From positions 248,001-312,000 of the forward strand of contig NZ_JBNWEO010000018.1 of NCBI RefSeq assembly GCF_050496765.1: 64,000 nt of DNA, read 5' to 3'. The notes beneath the pieces were generated by a model. The model saw only the letters and a program-made list of their open reading frames with translations, did no database searches and had not been told where the DNA came from. Both the position numbers and the translations under genes were made by a program. Within the stretch, counting starts at the first letter, position 1, and each line of letters begins with the position of its first letter. The DNA is from JAEVLT01 sp050496765 (GTDB lineage: Bacteria > Bacillota > Bacilli > Bacillales > Cytobacillaceae). Of the stretch, positions 16,786 through 26,254 are shown one piece after another.

Positions 16786-17256
16786 ATTAATACTAATAAA
16801 ATTGGTATACCGACTATTTTTGTTGATGCTGATTCGTGCCCGGTCAAAGAGGAAATTGTCGAAACAGCTGAATGCTGCAATGTCAATATTGTGTTTGTTG
16901 CTTCATATAATCATGTAAAGAGCGGAGCTTCAGACCAAAACTGGGTTTACGTTGATACCAGCAAAGAAGCTGCAGATCTCTACATCATGAACCATTGCTC
17001 AAAAGGAGACATCGTCGTAACGCAAGACATTGGGCTTGCTTCAACATTGCTACCAAGAGCGGTTTATGCCTTGTCTCCAAGGGGAACTTCATATGATGAA
17101 AAAGAGATCGTGGCTGCTCTCGAAGTACGTTATTTAAAGGCAAAAGCTAGAAAGCGGGGTATATATGGGAAAGGGCCGAAACCCTTCAGAGAAGAGGATC
17201 GGCAAAAATTTAAAAAAGAATTGACGAAAATTTTGTCGAAATTCGCAGGACTTTAA
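16786..17256 (+). CDS. yqxD: YqxD/YaiI family protein (UPF0178), apparent ATT start
   Basis: A 156-residue UPF0178 protein, related to NYN/PIN-type nuclease folds, with the conserved N-terminal IFVDADSCPVKEE and later GDIVVTQDIGLAS and RGIYGKGP. The conserved N-terminus lies upstream of the first ATG/GTG/TTG in this frame (GTG at 16891), so a start there would delete it. The only fitting initiation site is ATT at 16786, 9 nt after GGAG (16773-16776) and 10 codons before IFVDAD, close to the family's spacing. It sits before dnaG, as in B. subtilis. Confidence 0.85.
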   Translation: MNTNKIGIPTIFVDADSCPVKEEIVETAECCNVNIVFVASYNHVKSGASDQNWVYVDTSKEAADLYIMNHCSKGDIVVTQDIGLASTLLPRAVYALSPRGTSYDEKEIVAALEVRYLKAKARKRGIYGKGPKPFREEDRQKFKKELTKILSKFAGL

Positions 17257-17299
17257 GCAGTGCGTAGCGAATACTTGTTAGGTAAATGGAGTTGTTTTC

Positions 17300-19096
17300 A
17301 TGGTAGACCGCATTGCCGAAGAGAAAATCAATCAAATTCGTCAATCCGTTGATATCGTCGAGGTCATCAGTGAGTATGTCCAGTTGAAAAAACAAGGACG
17401 AAACTACTTCGGACTATGTCCTTTCCATGGAGAAAACACACCATCTTTTTCCGTATCAGCCGATAAACAAATCTTTCACTGTTTTGGCTGTGGCGCTGGC
17501 GGTAACGTGTTTACCTTTTTGATGGAGCTCGAAGGAATTTCCTTCCAAGAAGCTGCCGTCAAACTTGCCGGAAAAGCGAACATCGAGCTTCAGCTTCGCA
17601 TGGATGCTTCCGTAAAAGAAAGAAAGCTGCCAAAAGACCTTCAAGATCTGTATGATGCACATGAGCTGTTACGAAAATTTTACCATCATTTGCTGATAAA
17701 TACAAAAGAGGGTCAGCCAGCATTGGAATACTTGCTAAACAGAGGCTTTACACGGGAATCCATCGATAAATTCCAAATAGGTTATTCGCTTGATTCTTGG
17801 GACTTTGTTTACAAATTTTTGATAAAAAAAGGCTTTCGTATTGAAGTAATCGAAAAAGCCGGGCTGATTATCAAACGTGAAAGGGATGGATCGTATTTTG
17901 ATCGATTTCGCAATCGGATTATGTTTCCGATTGATGACCGAAACGGAAAAACGATTGCTTTCTCGGGAAGAGCATTAGGGGCAGATGAGCCTAAATATTT
18001 AAATAGCCCTGAGACTGCAATCTTCAATAAAAGTAAAATTTTATATAATTTTCATTTAGCCAAACCGCATATACGCAAAATGCAAACTGCCGTTTTGTTT
18101 GAAGGATTTGCCGATTGTATAGCTGCTGATCGAGCCGGTGTAGAAAACGGTGTTGCGACAATGGGAACGTCTTTAACAGGCGAGCATGTTTCCCTTATTC
18201 GGCAAAACGCTCAAGCAGTCACGATTTGCTATGATTCTGATAATGCCGGGATCGAGGCCGCGTTCAGGGCAGGAAAAATGCTTACTGAGGCAGAATGCAG
18301 CATTAAAGTAGCACTGATGCCAGATGGATTGGATCCAGATGAATTTATAAAAAAATTCGGATCCGAGAAATTCCAAAAAGAAGTGATTGGCGCAAGTTTA
18401 ACATGGATGTCGTTTAAATTCCTTTATTACCGTAGAGGAAAAAATCTGCAGATAGAAGGAGAACGGCTTGCCTACATCGAAGAAGTACTGCAGGAGATCA
18501 GCATGCTGCCGAAAGCTGTTGAAAGAGACCATTATTTAAGACAGCTTGCTGCCGAATTTTCGCTTTCTCTGGAAGCTTTAAAGGATCAGCAAAAACAAAT
18601 CTTTTTTGCGAATAAAAAACAAGGAAAAACAAAGCCGAGTCCCTCTTTAAAGCTAAAGCAAGTTACTGAGTTGAAACCAGCCTATCATACGGCTGAACGG
18701 CGCTTAATTAACCATATGCTGAAAAACCGCGATGTCGCGTTTAAGGTTCAGGAGTTATTGCAAGGCAAAACATTTAATATAGATGAACACCAAGCAATTA
18801 TTACGTACCTTTTTGGATTTTATGAAGAACATCCAGATCCTGCATCCAGTGAATTTTTAAATTATATTCAAGATGCGAAACTCCGAAGAATTGTCGCAGA
18901 CATCGAAATGATGTCACTCAATGATGAACTGACAGATCAAGAGCTGTCTGATTATCTTAAACAGGTGTTGAATCATTCAATTTGGTTAAAGATAAAGGAA
19001 AAAGAGGCAGAAGAAAAGGAAGCCGAGCGCCAAAGCGATTATAAGAAGGCTGCCGCAATTGCGATGGAAATCATTCAATTGCGTAAAATGTTATAG
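17300..19096 (+). CDS. dnaG: DNA primase DnaG
   Basis: A 598-residue primase making RNA primers at the replication fork. The N-terminal CHC2 zinc finger uses C40, H43, C61 and C64. The TOPRIM domain shows EGFAD and DSDNAG. The C-terminal part, about residues 450-598, is the helicase-interacting domain. The ATG at 17300 follows GGAG. It is 32 bp upstream of sigA, the classic macromolecular-synthesis arrangement. Confidence 0.97.
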   Translation: MVDRIAEEKINQIRQSVDIVEVISEYVQLKKQGRNYFGLCPFHGENTPSFSVSADKQIFHCFGCGAGGNVFTFLMELEGISFQEAAVKLAGKANIELQLRMDASVKERKLPKDLQDLYDAHELLRKFYHHLLINTKEGQPALEYLLNRGFTRESIDKFQIGYSLDSWDFVYKFLIKKGFRIEVIEKAGLIIKRERDGSYFDRFRNRIMFPIDDRNGKTIAFSGRALGADEPKYLNSPETAIFNKSKILYNFHLAKPHIRKMQTAVLFEGFADCIAADRAGVENGVATMGTSLTGEHVSLIRQNAQAVTICYDSDNAGIEAAFRAGKMLTEAECSIKVALMPDGLDPDEFIKKFGSEKFQKEVIGASLTWMSFKFLYYRRGKNLQIEGERLAYIEEVLQEISMLPKAVERDHYLRQLAAEFSLSLEALKDQQKQIFFANKKQGKTKPSPSLKLKQVTELKPAYHTAERRLINHMLKNRDVAFKVQELLQGKTFNIDEHQAIITYLFGFYEEHPDPASSEFLNYIQDAKLRRIVADIEMMSLNDELTDQELSDYLKQVLNHSIWLKIKEKEAEEKEAERQSDYKKAAAIAMEIIQLRKML

Positions 19097-19128
19097 ATGT
19101 TTTTGGATTTTTGGAAGGAGGGGGACAT

Positions 19129-20262
19129 ATGACTGAAAAGTCAGCCCGTTCAAAAGAGGTTGAAAATGAACTAACCCTTGAACAAGTCAAACACCAGTTA
19201 ACAGAACTGGGCAAAAAAACCGGCGTCCTAGCCTATGATGATATTGCCGAGAGAATGGCAAATTTTGAGCTTGATTCTGAGCATATGGATGAGTTTTACG
19301 AAACCCTTGGTGAGCAGGGAATTGAGCTTGTCGGAACTGCCGGTGAAGATGAAGAAGATCCGGACATCCACGATTTAGAAAAAGAAGACGAGGATGAATT
19401 TGATTTAAACGACCTCAGTGTTCCTCCAGGTGTAAAAATCAATGATCCGGTTCGGATGTACTTAAAGGAAATCGGCCGCGTTGATTTATTATCTGCTTCC
19501 GAGGAAATTGAACTGGCGAAACGAATTGAAAAAGGAGATGAAGAAGCAAAGCGGCGCCTTGCCGAAGCAAACCTTCGTCTCGTAGTCAGCATCGCCAAAC
19601 GCTATGTAGGCCGTGGTATGCTGTTTCTTGATCTAATCCAAGAAGGAAACATGGGTCTGATCAAAGCAGTTGAGAAATTCGACTATAACAAAGGGTATAA
19701 ATTTAGTACGTATGCAACATGGTGGATCCGCCAGGCGATCACCAGAGCGATAGCAGACCAGGCAAGAACGATCCGCATTCCGGTTCACATGGTCGAGACG
19801 ATCAACAAGTTGATCCGCGTTCAGCGGCAGCTGCTTCAGGATTTAGGGCGTGAGCCATCACCGGAAGAAATCGCGGAAGATATGGACCTGACTCCTGATA
19901 AAGTAAGGGAAATTTTAAAAATTGCCCAAGAGCCTGTTTCATTGGAAACGCCGATTGGTGAAGAAGACGATTCCCATCTTGGCGACTTTATTGAGGATCA
20001 GGATGCTACATCTCCATCCGAACATGCTGCATATGAGCTTTTAAAAGAACAGCTCGAAGATGTGCTTGATACCTTAACAGATCGGGAAGAAAATGTACTC
20101 CGTCTTCGCTTTGGACTTGATGACGGCCGTACACGCACCCTAGAAGAGGTCGGAAAGGTATTTGGCGTGACCCGTGAACGCATTCGCCAAATCGAAGCCA
20201 AAGCGTTAAGAAAGCTAAGGCATCCAAGCCGCAGCAAACGCCTCAAGGATTTCTTGGAATAG
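19129..20262 (+). CDS. sigA: Primary sigma factor SigA (RpoD)
   Basis: A 377-residue housekeeping sigma factor. Region 1.1 with an acidic stretch comes first, then region 1.2/2 (YLKEIGRVDLL; RYVGRGMLFLDLIQEGN; FSTYATWWIRQAITRAI), region 3, and region 4.2 with the HTH TLEEVGKVFGVTRERIRQIEAKA. ATG at 19129 follows GGAAGGAGGGGG; an in-frame ATG at 19111 is upstream of the ribosome site. It is co-transcribed with dnaG. Confidence 0.98.
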   Translation: MTEKSARSKEVENELTLEQVKHQLTELGKKTGVLAYDDIAERMANFELDSEHMDEFYETLGEQGIELVGTAGEDEEDPDIHDLEKEDEDEFDLNDLSVPPGVKINDPVRMYLKEIGRVDLLSASEEIELAKRIEKGDEEAKRRLAEANLRLVVSIAKRYVGRGMLFLDLIQEGNMGLIKAVEKFDYNKGYKFSTYATWWIRQAITRAIADQARTIRIPVHMVETINKLIRVQRQLLQDLGREPSPEEIAEDMDLTPDKVREILKIAQEPVSLETPIGEEDDSHLGDFIEDQDATSPSEHAAYELLKEQLEDVLDTLTDREENVLRLRFGLDDGRTRTLEEVGKVFGVTRERIRQIEAKALRKLRHPSRSKRLKDFLE

Positions 20263-20270
20263 AAAGGGAG

Positions 20271-20318
20271 AAAGAATAGTTTGCTTCTCTTGGAGGGAAG
20301 TGGACTATTCTTTTGTTT
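20271..20318 (+). terminator. Terminator of the dnaG-sigA operon
   Basis: AAGAATAGT (20272-20280) pairs with ACTATTCTT (20304-20312) around a large loop and is followed by TTGTTT. The remaining bases before cccA are AT-rich with no recognised gene. Confidence 0.65.
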
Positions 20319-20560
20319 AGTTCGAATGCGCTTACCTTATTAGTTATTTTACTGAATTGTCATTTATTTTGCAAATGAACTTCGTATGAAAATGAACGAA
20401 ATTTAGTTGGAGGAGCTACTAAAATAGCCCCATTTTTTAAATTTTCAAAATTAACTGTACGATTGTTTCGTAAAGTCTTTCCCTTCTCAATTTTTTCAAG
20501 TAAAATAGTACTTGTTGTAAGGTTAGTAAGGAAGACTTCTTACAAGGGGAGGGTGAGGGT

Positions 20561-20929
20561 ATGAATCGAAATCCAATTGTACCTTTCGTTGTCATCATGG
20601 TTTTTGGAATCGCTTTAATGTTTGGGCTGTCTTTTAAAGGCAACAGCGATGCCAAAAGCGCCGCAAAGGAAAAGGGAAGCGGCGGGAATGCAAAGACAGA
20701 GACGGTTTCTGCCAGCAAGCCGGAAGACATTTACAAGAACACTTGTATCACCTGCCATGGGGATCAATATCAAGGGGTAGTGGGTCCATCATTAAAAGGA
20801 ATTGGAACAAAATTGTCAAAAGATGAAATTAAGACAATCATCACAAAAGGAAAAGGGAACATGCCACCGAATCTTGTGTCGGCAGACAAAGCGGATGCAA
20901 TGGCTGAATGGGTGTCAAAGATTAAATAA
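20561..20929 (+). CDS. cccA: Membrane-anchored cytochrome c550 CccA
   Basis: A 122-residue c-type cytochrome with one N-terminal membrane anchor (PFVVIMVFGIALMFGLSF), a lysine/serine-rich linker, and a heme domain with CITCH near residue 65 and the axial methionine in GNMPPNLV. It carries electrons on the outer face of the membrane. The ATG at 20561 follows AGGGGAGGGTGAGG. It follows sigA as in B. subtilis, but as its own transcript. Confidence 0.94.
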   Translation: MNRNPIVPFVVIMVFGIALMFGLSFKGNSDAKSAAKEKGSGGNAKTETVSASKPEDIYKNTCITCHGDQYQGVVGPSLKGIGTKLSKDEIKTIITKGKGNMPPNLVSADKADAMAEWVSKIK

Positions 20930-21019
20930 CGATTTAGGATATGAAAAATACAAATGGTTGATTTTCTTACGGAATTGGTGATCGGAAATCTATTGCGAAA
21001 GAAAAAATCCATTGTTTAA

Positions 21020-21050
21020 AAAGGTCCTTTGCATATGCAAGGGACTTTTT
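21020..21050 (+). terminator. Terminator of cccA
   Basis: A 10-bp stem with one G-T pair (21024-21033 with 21036-21045) is followed by TTTTT. Confidence 0.75.
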
Positions 21051-21100
21051 CTATACTAGAATGGTGCCTATATTGAATGAGAATTGAGTGGTGGAAGTTT

Positions 21101-21829
21101 TTGAATACAGAAAAATTGTCAGACCGTCTTCATAAAGTTGCCCAATTTGTCCCTAAGGGGTCAAAATTAGCTGATATTGGATCCGATCACGCTTATTTGC
21201 CATGCTATCTGGTTAAAAAAGGGGTCATTCCGTTTGCTGTTGCCGGAGAAGTGGTTGACGGACCTTTTCAATCAGCAAAGAGACAGGTGGAAAACGAAAG
21301 ATTGGCGGATGTGATCTCCGTCCGCTTGGGAGACGGGTTAGATGTAATTGAGGAAGGGGAAGTGGATTGCATAACAATTGCTGGTATGGGAGGTCCCTTA
21401 ATCACCGCAATTTTGTCAAGAGGAAAAGAAAAACTCAAGGCTGTAAAGAGGCTTGTATTGCAGCCGAATATTGCCGCTGTTTCGATCCGAAAGTGGCTGG
21501 CGGAGCAAGGTTGGGAACTGATTGATGAAGAAATCATAAAAGAAGACGGAAAAATTTACGAAATACTGGTTGCTGAAAAAGGTGAGCCGTATAGGCTGTA
21601 CGGAAAAAATCTAGAGGCAGAACTTTTTTTAGGACCGATTTTGCTGCGAAAGAAACCGGAAGTTTTTACACAAAAATGGAGTACAGAGCTAAAGAATTGG
21701 AAAAAGATTTATAGCCGCCTTGAACAGGCATCGCAAACAGTAAAATCTGCTGAAAAAAAGCAGGAGCTGGTAAAAAAAATTAACTGGGTTGAGGAGGCGT
21801 TGAAGGATGAAGAAAGTAAATGGTCATGA
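21101..21829 (+). CDS. trmK: tRNA (adenine22-N1)-methyltransferase TrmK
   Basis: A 242-residue SAM-dependent methyltransferase that methylates A22 N1 in tRNAs. Its motifs are ADIGSDHAYLPCYLV (SAM motif I), GDGLDVI and TIAGMGGPLI. The start chosen is TTG at 21101 (LNTEKLSDRL, aligning with the family N-terminus), behind GTGGTGGAAG; the upstream ATG at 21077 has no ribosome site. Its 3' end overlaps yqfO by 23 bp. Confidence 0.9.
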   Translation: MNTEKLSDRLHKVAQFVPKGSKLADIGSDHAYLPCYLVKKGVIPFAVAGEVVDGPFQSAKRQVENERLADVISVRLGDGLDVIEEGEVDCITIAGMGGPLITAILSRGKEKLKAVKRLVLQPNIAAVSIRKWLAEQGWELIDEEIIKEDGKIYEILVAEKGEPYRLYGKNLEAELFLGPILLRKKPEVFTQKWSTELKNWKKIYSRLEQASQTVKSAEKKQELVKKINWVEEALKDEESKWS

Positions 21830-22922
21830 GATCATCCAGCTATTCGAACAGTTCTCCCCTAAAGGTCTGGCAATGGAGGGAGACAAAATTGGCCTGCAAA
21901 TCGGCCGGTTGAATCAAAAGGTTGAACGGGTTATGATTGCCCTCGATGTCATTGAAGAAGTGGTGGATGAAGCGATTGAGAAGCAGGTTCAACTCATCAT
22001 TGCCCACCATCCGCCGATTTACCGTCCACTGCAAAAGCTTGCAACAGAGACAGCACAGGGAAGAATCATTGAAAAATTAATCAAGCATGATATTGCCGTT
22101 TATGCCGCGCATACGAATCTTGATGTCGCCGAAGGAGGAGTTAATGATCTGCTCGCTGAAGCATTGGGGATTCAAAATGCGGAGGTGCTGGTGCCTACCT
22201 ATGAAACAGCGCTGAAAAAGCTGGTTGTTTTTGTGCCGAATTCCCATGCCGAACAAGTGCGGCAAGCGCTCGGAAATACCGGGGCCGGATTTATCGGGAA
22301 TTATAGCCATTGTTCTTTTTCAACAGAGGGAAACGGTCGGTTTTTACCGGAGGAAGGGACAAATCCTTATATCGGAAAGACCGGAAATCTGGAAACAGTC
22401 GCTGAAGTTCGCATTGAAACAATTGTTCCGGAACCGTTGTTGAAAAAAGCGATTACCGCCATGCTGAAATCCCACCCATATGAGGAAGTTGCCTATGATG
22501 TTTATCCTCTCGAACAGAAAGGTGCTCTTTTAGGACTGGGCAGAATTGGAACAGTTGAAGAAATGACGCTCGGTGAGTTCGCCGAACGAGTGAAAACAGC
22601 GTTAGAGGTGGAGCAGATCCGAGTAGTCGGCAATTTAACGGCGAAAATACGTAAAGTTGCTGTTCTCGGCGGTGATGGCAATAAATATTACAGCCAAGCG
22701 AAATTTAAAGGGGCAGATGTCTACGTGACTGGCGATATTTACTATCATACAGCACATGATGCGATGATGCTGGGTCTTCATATGATTGACCCTGGTCATA
22801 ATGTCGAGAAGGTTATGAAAAAAGGTGTCGCCAATGTCTTGGCTAAAATGTGTATAGAAGCCGGATATGAAGTGGAAATTTTCCCATCTGAACCGAATAC
22901 AGACCCGTTTCAATTTACCTAA
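21807..22922 (+). CDS. yqfO: Nif3-like dinuclear metal protein YqfO
   Basis: A 371-residue Nif3/YqfO family protein forming a hexamer with a two-metal site. Metal-ligand motifs are IIAHHPPIY near residue 68 and AAHTNLDVAEGG near residue 105 in the N-terminal half, and the C-terminal HTAHDAMMLGL. The middle, about residues 130-240, is the CutA/PII-like insert typical of the long Bacillus form. It overlaps trmK and is probably co-translated. The substrate is unknown. Confidence 0.92.
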   Translation: MKKVNGHEIIQLFEQFSPKGLAMEGDKIGLQIGRLNQKVERVMIALDVIEEVVDEAIEKQVQLIIAHHPPIYRPLQKLATETAQGRIIEKLIKHDIAVYAAHTNLDVAEGGVNDLLAEALGIQNAEVLVPTYETALKKLVVFVPNSHAEQVRQALGNTGAGFIGNYSHCSFSTEGNGRFLPEEGTNPYIGKTGNLETVAEVRIETIVPEPLLKKAITAMLKSHPYEEVAYDVYPLEQKGALLGLGRIGTVEEMTLGEFAERVKTALEVEQIRVVGNLTAKIRKVAVLGGDGNKYYSQAKFKGADVYVTGDIYYHTAHDAMMLGLHMIDPGHNVEKVMKKGVANVLAKMCIEAGYEVEIFPSEPNTDPFQFT

Positions 22923-22951
22923 AAAAGAACCAGAGATTCTGGTTCTTTTTT
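22921..22951. terminator. Bidirectional terminator between yqfO and ispH
   Basis: AGAACCAGA/TCTGGTTCT (22926-22934 with 22938-22946) is flanked by A-runs and T-runs, serving the two convergent genes. Confidence 0.85.
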
Positions 22952-22954
22952 AGA

Positions 22955-23893
22955 TCAGTTTTTAACTTTTGGTAAAATTTTATTTAATGGTACCTTTTTC
23001 TGCCGTTCCCATGTTTCCTCGTTTTTCGGATCGTATTGTTCAAGGAAGCTGATGACCTCTTTTGTAATCGGAGTTGGGGTCGAGGCTCCCGCAGTAACAG
23101 CAACTGCTTGTGCATTTTTTATCCAATCAAGGTTTAGCTCGGTAATATCGGCAATCCTGTATGCCTTTGTACCGGCAATTTCTTCGGACACTTGGGCAAG
23201 GCGGTTGGAGTTATTGCTTTTCGGATCGCCGACAACAATTAAGACATCGGCGTCTTTTGCCTGCTCAGCCACGGCTTCCTGGCGGATTTGTGTTGCCAGG
23301 CAAATCTCATTGTACGCCTCTGCTTGCGGGTATTTTTCCTGCACTCTTTTCATGATATCGGCAACGTCCCACTGGCTCATGGTTGTCTGATTGGTAACGA
23401 TGATTTTTTCGTTTTCGAATGCCAGGGCATCGACATCACTTGCAGAGGAAACCAAATGAACAACTGCTGGAGCTACACCGACAGCCCCTTCTGGTTCGGG
23501 GTGACCCTTTTTGCCAATATAGATGATTTCATAGCCTTCTTTTTCCTTTTGCCGGATCAATTCATGGGTTTTGGTGACGTCCGGGCATGTTGCATCAATC
23601 GTAACTAGGCCCTTTGTGCGCGCAAGCTCCCGTACTTCCGGTGAAATGCCGTGAGCGGTAAAAATAACGGTGCCCGAATTCACTTTTTCTAAAATCTCTT
23701 TACGGTTGTTTCCATCAAGCGTAATAATGCCCTCTTCGGCAAACGCATCGGTCACATGTTTATTGTGAACAATCATACCCAAAATGTAGATTGGACGGGG
23801 CAAAGATTTATCTAAAGCCGCGTTTCGGGCAATGACCATGGCATCGACAACGCCATAGCAATAGCCGCGCGGGGAAATTTTAATCACTTTCAT
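22955..23893 (-). CDS. ispH: HMBPP reductase IspH
   Basis: A 312-residue Fe-S enzyme, the last step of the MEP pathway to IPP and DMAPP. The three cluster cysteines are seen in GYCYGV, ATCPDV and ICLATQ. The ATG at 23893 follows AGGAGG by 8 nt; an in-frame TTG directly precedes it. The partner enzyme ispG lies 7 kb downstream on the same strand. It is transcribed alone, convergent to yqfO. Confidence 0.95.
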   Translation of the reverse strand: MKVIKISPRGYCYGVVDAMVIARNAALDKSLPRPIYILGMIVHNKHVTDAFAEEGIITLDGNNRKEILEKVNSGTVIFTAHGISPEVRELARTKGLVTIDATCPDVTKTHELIRQKEKEGYEIIYIGKKGHPEPEGAVGVAPAVVHLVSSASDVDALAFENEKIIVTNQTTMSQWDVADIMKRVQEKYPQAEAYNEICLATQIRQEAVAEQAKDADVLIVVGDPKSNNSNRLAQVSEEIAGTKAYRIADITELNLDWIKNAQAVAVTAGASTPTPITKEVISFLEQYDPKNEETWERQKKVPLNKILPKVKN

Positions 23894-24046
23894 CAACTTG
23901 TCCTCCTGTTAAAGACATTGGCTAATAATCTACCTTTTTTATTATATAAGAATTATAGGAGGAATACAAAGCAGTGCTACATGCAGCTCTTTACACTCGA
24001 AACAATCGGAACGTGAGCGATCCAATGTACTTCAACAAAAATTCAA

Positions 24047-24074
24047 ACGAAAAGAATGCTGTTTCCAGCATCCT
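24047..24074 (-). terminator. Terminator of yqfQ
   Basis: On the minus strand GGATGCTG, a GAAA loop and CAGCATTC are followed by TTTTCG. Confidence 0.75.
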
Positions 24075-24092
24075 CCTTAGATTTAAGATGAC

Positions 24093-24719
24093 TCAAATAT
24101 AAAGTTTTGGAATAGAGGCACCTTTTTCCCGATTCGTTGACATTTTTGTGTGAGTAGATGGCGATTTTTTTCTGGCCATTCCGGACTGGCTGCCCTGCCC
24201 TTTTTTTGATATTGGTTTCTTTTTTGCTGAAGAGGCAGCTTTATTATCACTGCTTTCTTCCTGATTTTCGTTTTTTTCGGTTGTTTCGGTCGCTTTTGTG
24301 TCAGTATCAGCTGTCGCGCTTTTTAACCCGCGGTAAAGTTTCCACATGGCGGGGAGATTTTTTACAATCGGGCCGTATTGCTGGATCATCGGGCCAATTG
24401 TTTGCGCTGTTTTGATAACTTGCTGGGTATTGTTAAGGAATCCGGAGATCCCAGCAGGGTTTGTTAAGTTTTGCAGAAGTGACCCGCCGCCGGTAGCTGC
24501 TCTTCCTGCATTTTGCATACCTGCTAATCCGTTCATCCCCATTCCACGGGCTCCTGTTCCTCTCCCAAAGAGCTGGGACAATAATCCCCCGCCTCTATTC
24601 ATTTGTTGAGCTCCACGGAAAAGAGGGTTTGGAGGTGCCATGCGATTCATCCCCATTAGCCCCCCTCTTTGGAAGGGTCCTTGAGGCATTTTTGGCGATA
24701 TAGGCATTCTTGGCTGCAT
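24093..24719 (-). CDS. yqfQ: YqfQ/VrrA family low-complexity protein
   Basis: A 208-residue protein. The N-terminal half is rich in Gly, Met, Arg, Gln and Pro (GGLMGMNRM, RGTGARGMGMNGL), the middle conserved part NTQQVIKTAQTIGPMIQQYGPIVKNLP identifies the YqfQ family, and the tail is rich in Lys, Ser and Thr. The B. anthracis homologue contains the vrrA variable repeat; no clear tandem repeat is visible here. The ATG at 24719 lies 7-8 nt after AAAGGAGG. It is probably spore-associated, with function unknown. Confidence 0.85.
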   Translation of the reverse strand: MQPRMPISPKMPQGPFQRGGLMGMNRMAPPNPLFRGAQQMNRGGGLLSQLFGRGTGARGMGMNGLAGMQNAGRAATGGGSLLQNLTNPAGISGFLNNTQQVIKTAQTIGPMIQQYGPIVKNLPAMWKLYRGLKSATADTDTKATETTEKNENQEESSDNKAASSAKKKPISKKGQGSQSGMARKKSPSTHTKMSTNREKGASIPKLYI

Positions 24720-24920
24720 TTTCATCCCTCCTTTCGCTGACATCTTCCTACTTTAAACTATGCATTTTTTTTATTTTTGTTTAGGTTGCCATCCTAGCGA
24801 GTGAGAAAATTGCTGATTTAAAAATCAGGAGAAGGAAAAGCTGATAATGAAATAGTGGAGATTTGCTTAAAACTTTACTATAATAACAGGATGGACAAGA
24901 GAGTGGATAAGGAGAAGTAT

Positions 24921-26237
24921 ATGACTGTTAACCATTTTGAAAAATATTCGTTTCAAGCCTTTATTTTAGAGGCGTTAGAAAAACTTGGATTTTATAAACC
25001 AACCGAAATACAAGAAAAAATAATCCCGCATATTTCGAAAAGAGAAAGTGCAATCGGCCAGTCCCAAACAGGCACAGGAAAAACCCATGCCTACATCCTG
25101 CCGATTCTTGATAAAATCGATCCGAAGCGTCAGGAAGTACAGGCGGTTATTACTGCACCAACAAGGGAACTGGCAACGCAAATTTACCAGCAAATTTTAA
25201 AGATAACCGCTTTTTGCCCAGCCGATGAAAGGATTCAAGCAAAATGTTATATTGGCGGTACCGATAAACAAAGAACGATTGAAAAATTAAAGGTACAGCC
25301 GCATATTGTCGTAGGCACGCCGGGAAGAATCAAAGATTTGATGAATGAAAAAGCGTTGCTGGTTCACACGGCTTCTGTTCTTGTTGTCGATGAAGCGGAT
25401 ATGATGCTTGATATGGGTTTTATTTTTGATGTGGACCAAATTGCAGCAAAACTGCCGGAAAACTTGCAAATGCTCGTCTTTTCAGCGACGATTCCGGAAA
25501 AGCTAAAGCCTTTTCTAAAAAAGTATATGGAAAATCCGAAATACATCCGGATACATGCACAGCAGGCTGCCGCAGAAAATTTGCAACATTATCTTTTACC
25601 TTCAAGGCACCGCAACAAAAAAGAACTTGTGTACGATGTTCTTCTGTATTTTAATCCTTATTTGGCGATTGTTTTCACGAACACGAAAAAAATGGCAGAA
25701 GAAGTGGCAGCTGATTTAACGGCAAGAGGATTGAAAGTCGGCCGGGTTCACGGAGATTTAACACCGCGGGAACGGAAAAAAATGATGAAGCAAATCCAGG
25801 ATTTGGAATTTCAATACATTGTGGCAACAGATCTTGCCGCAAGGGGAATCGATATTGAAGGCGTCAGCCATGTCATCAACTATGAATTGCCGACGGATCT
25901 TGATTTTTATATTCATCGCGTTGGCAGAACAGCCAGAGCCGGTTTTTCCGGAACGGCATTAACCATCTATGATTTATCTGATGAAGATGCACTTAATCGC
26001 CTTGAAAAAATGGGAATACAGTTTACCCATGTTGATTTGAAAAAAGAAGAATTGATTGAACTGGGCGAACGCAATAAGCGGAAAGCGCGGAAAAGACATT
26101 CAGAAGAAACCGATCAGCATGCCAAAGCGATTGTTCGCAAGCCGGAAAAAGTAAAACCGGGATACAAAAAGAAAATGCAGTCGGAAATGGAACAAATCCG
26201 CAAAAGGCAAAGAAGATTAAAAAGCAAAAAGAAGTAA
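24921..26237 (+). CDS. cshB: DEAD-box RNA helicase CshB
   Basis: A 438-residue DEAD-box helicase with Q motif, GQSQTGTGKT (motif I), PTRELA, TPGR, DEAD (in VVDEADMMLDMG), SAT, and the C-terminal HRVGRTARAG, ending in a basic tail. CshB acts in cold adaptation and RNA remodelling. The ATG at 24921 follows AAGGAG; the longer ORF from 24855 has no ribosome site. It is 17 bp upstream of nfo, as in B. subtilis. Confidence 0.94.
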   Translation: MTVNHFEKYSFQAFILEALEKLGFYKPTEIQEKIIPHISKRESAIGQSQTGTGKTHAYILPILDKIDPKRQEVQAVITAPTRELATQIYQQILKITAFCPADERIQAKCYIGGTDKQRTIEKLKVQPHIVVGTPGRIKDLMNEKALLVHTASVLVVDEADMMLDMGFIFDVDQIAAKLPENLQMLVFSATIPEKLKPFLKKYMENPKYIRIHAQQAAAENLQHYLLPSRHRNKKELVYDVLLYFNPYLAIVFTNTKKMAEEVAADLTARGLKVGRVHGDLTPRERKKMMKQIQDLEFQYIVATDLAARGIDIEGVSHVINYELPTDLDFYIHRVGRTARAGFSGTALTIYDLSDEDALNRLEKMGIQFTHVDLKKEELIELGERNKRKARKRHSEETDQHAKAIVRKPEKVKPGYKKKMQSEMEQIRKRQRRLKSKKK

Positions 26238-26254
26238 ATAGGGGAGGAAAGATA

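Noticed and set aside
19296..20246. Long minus-strand ORFs across sigA (100 and 82 codons)
   Set aside because: They are serine/arginine-rich shadows of a strongly coding plus-strand gene, without ribosome sites.
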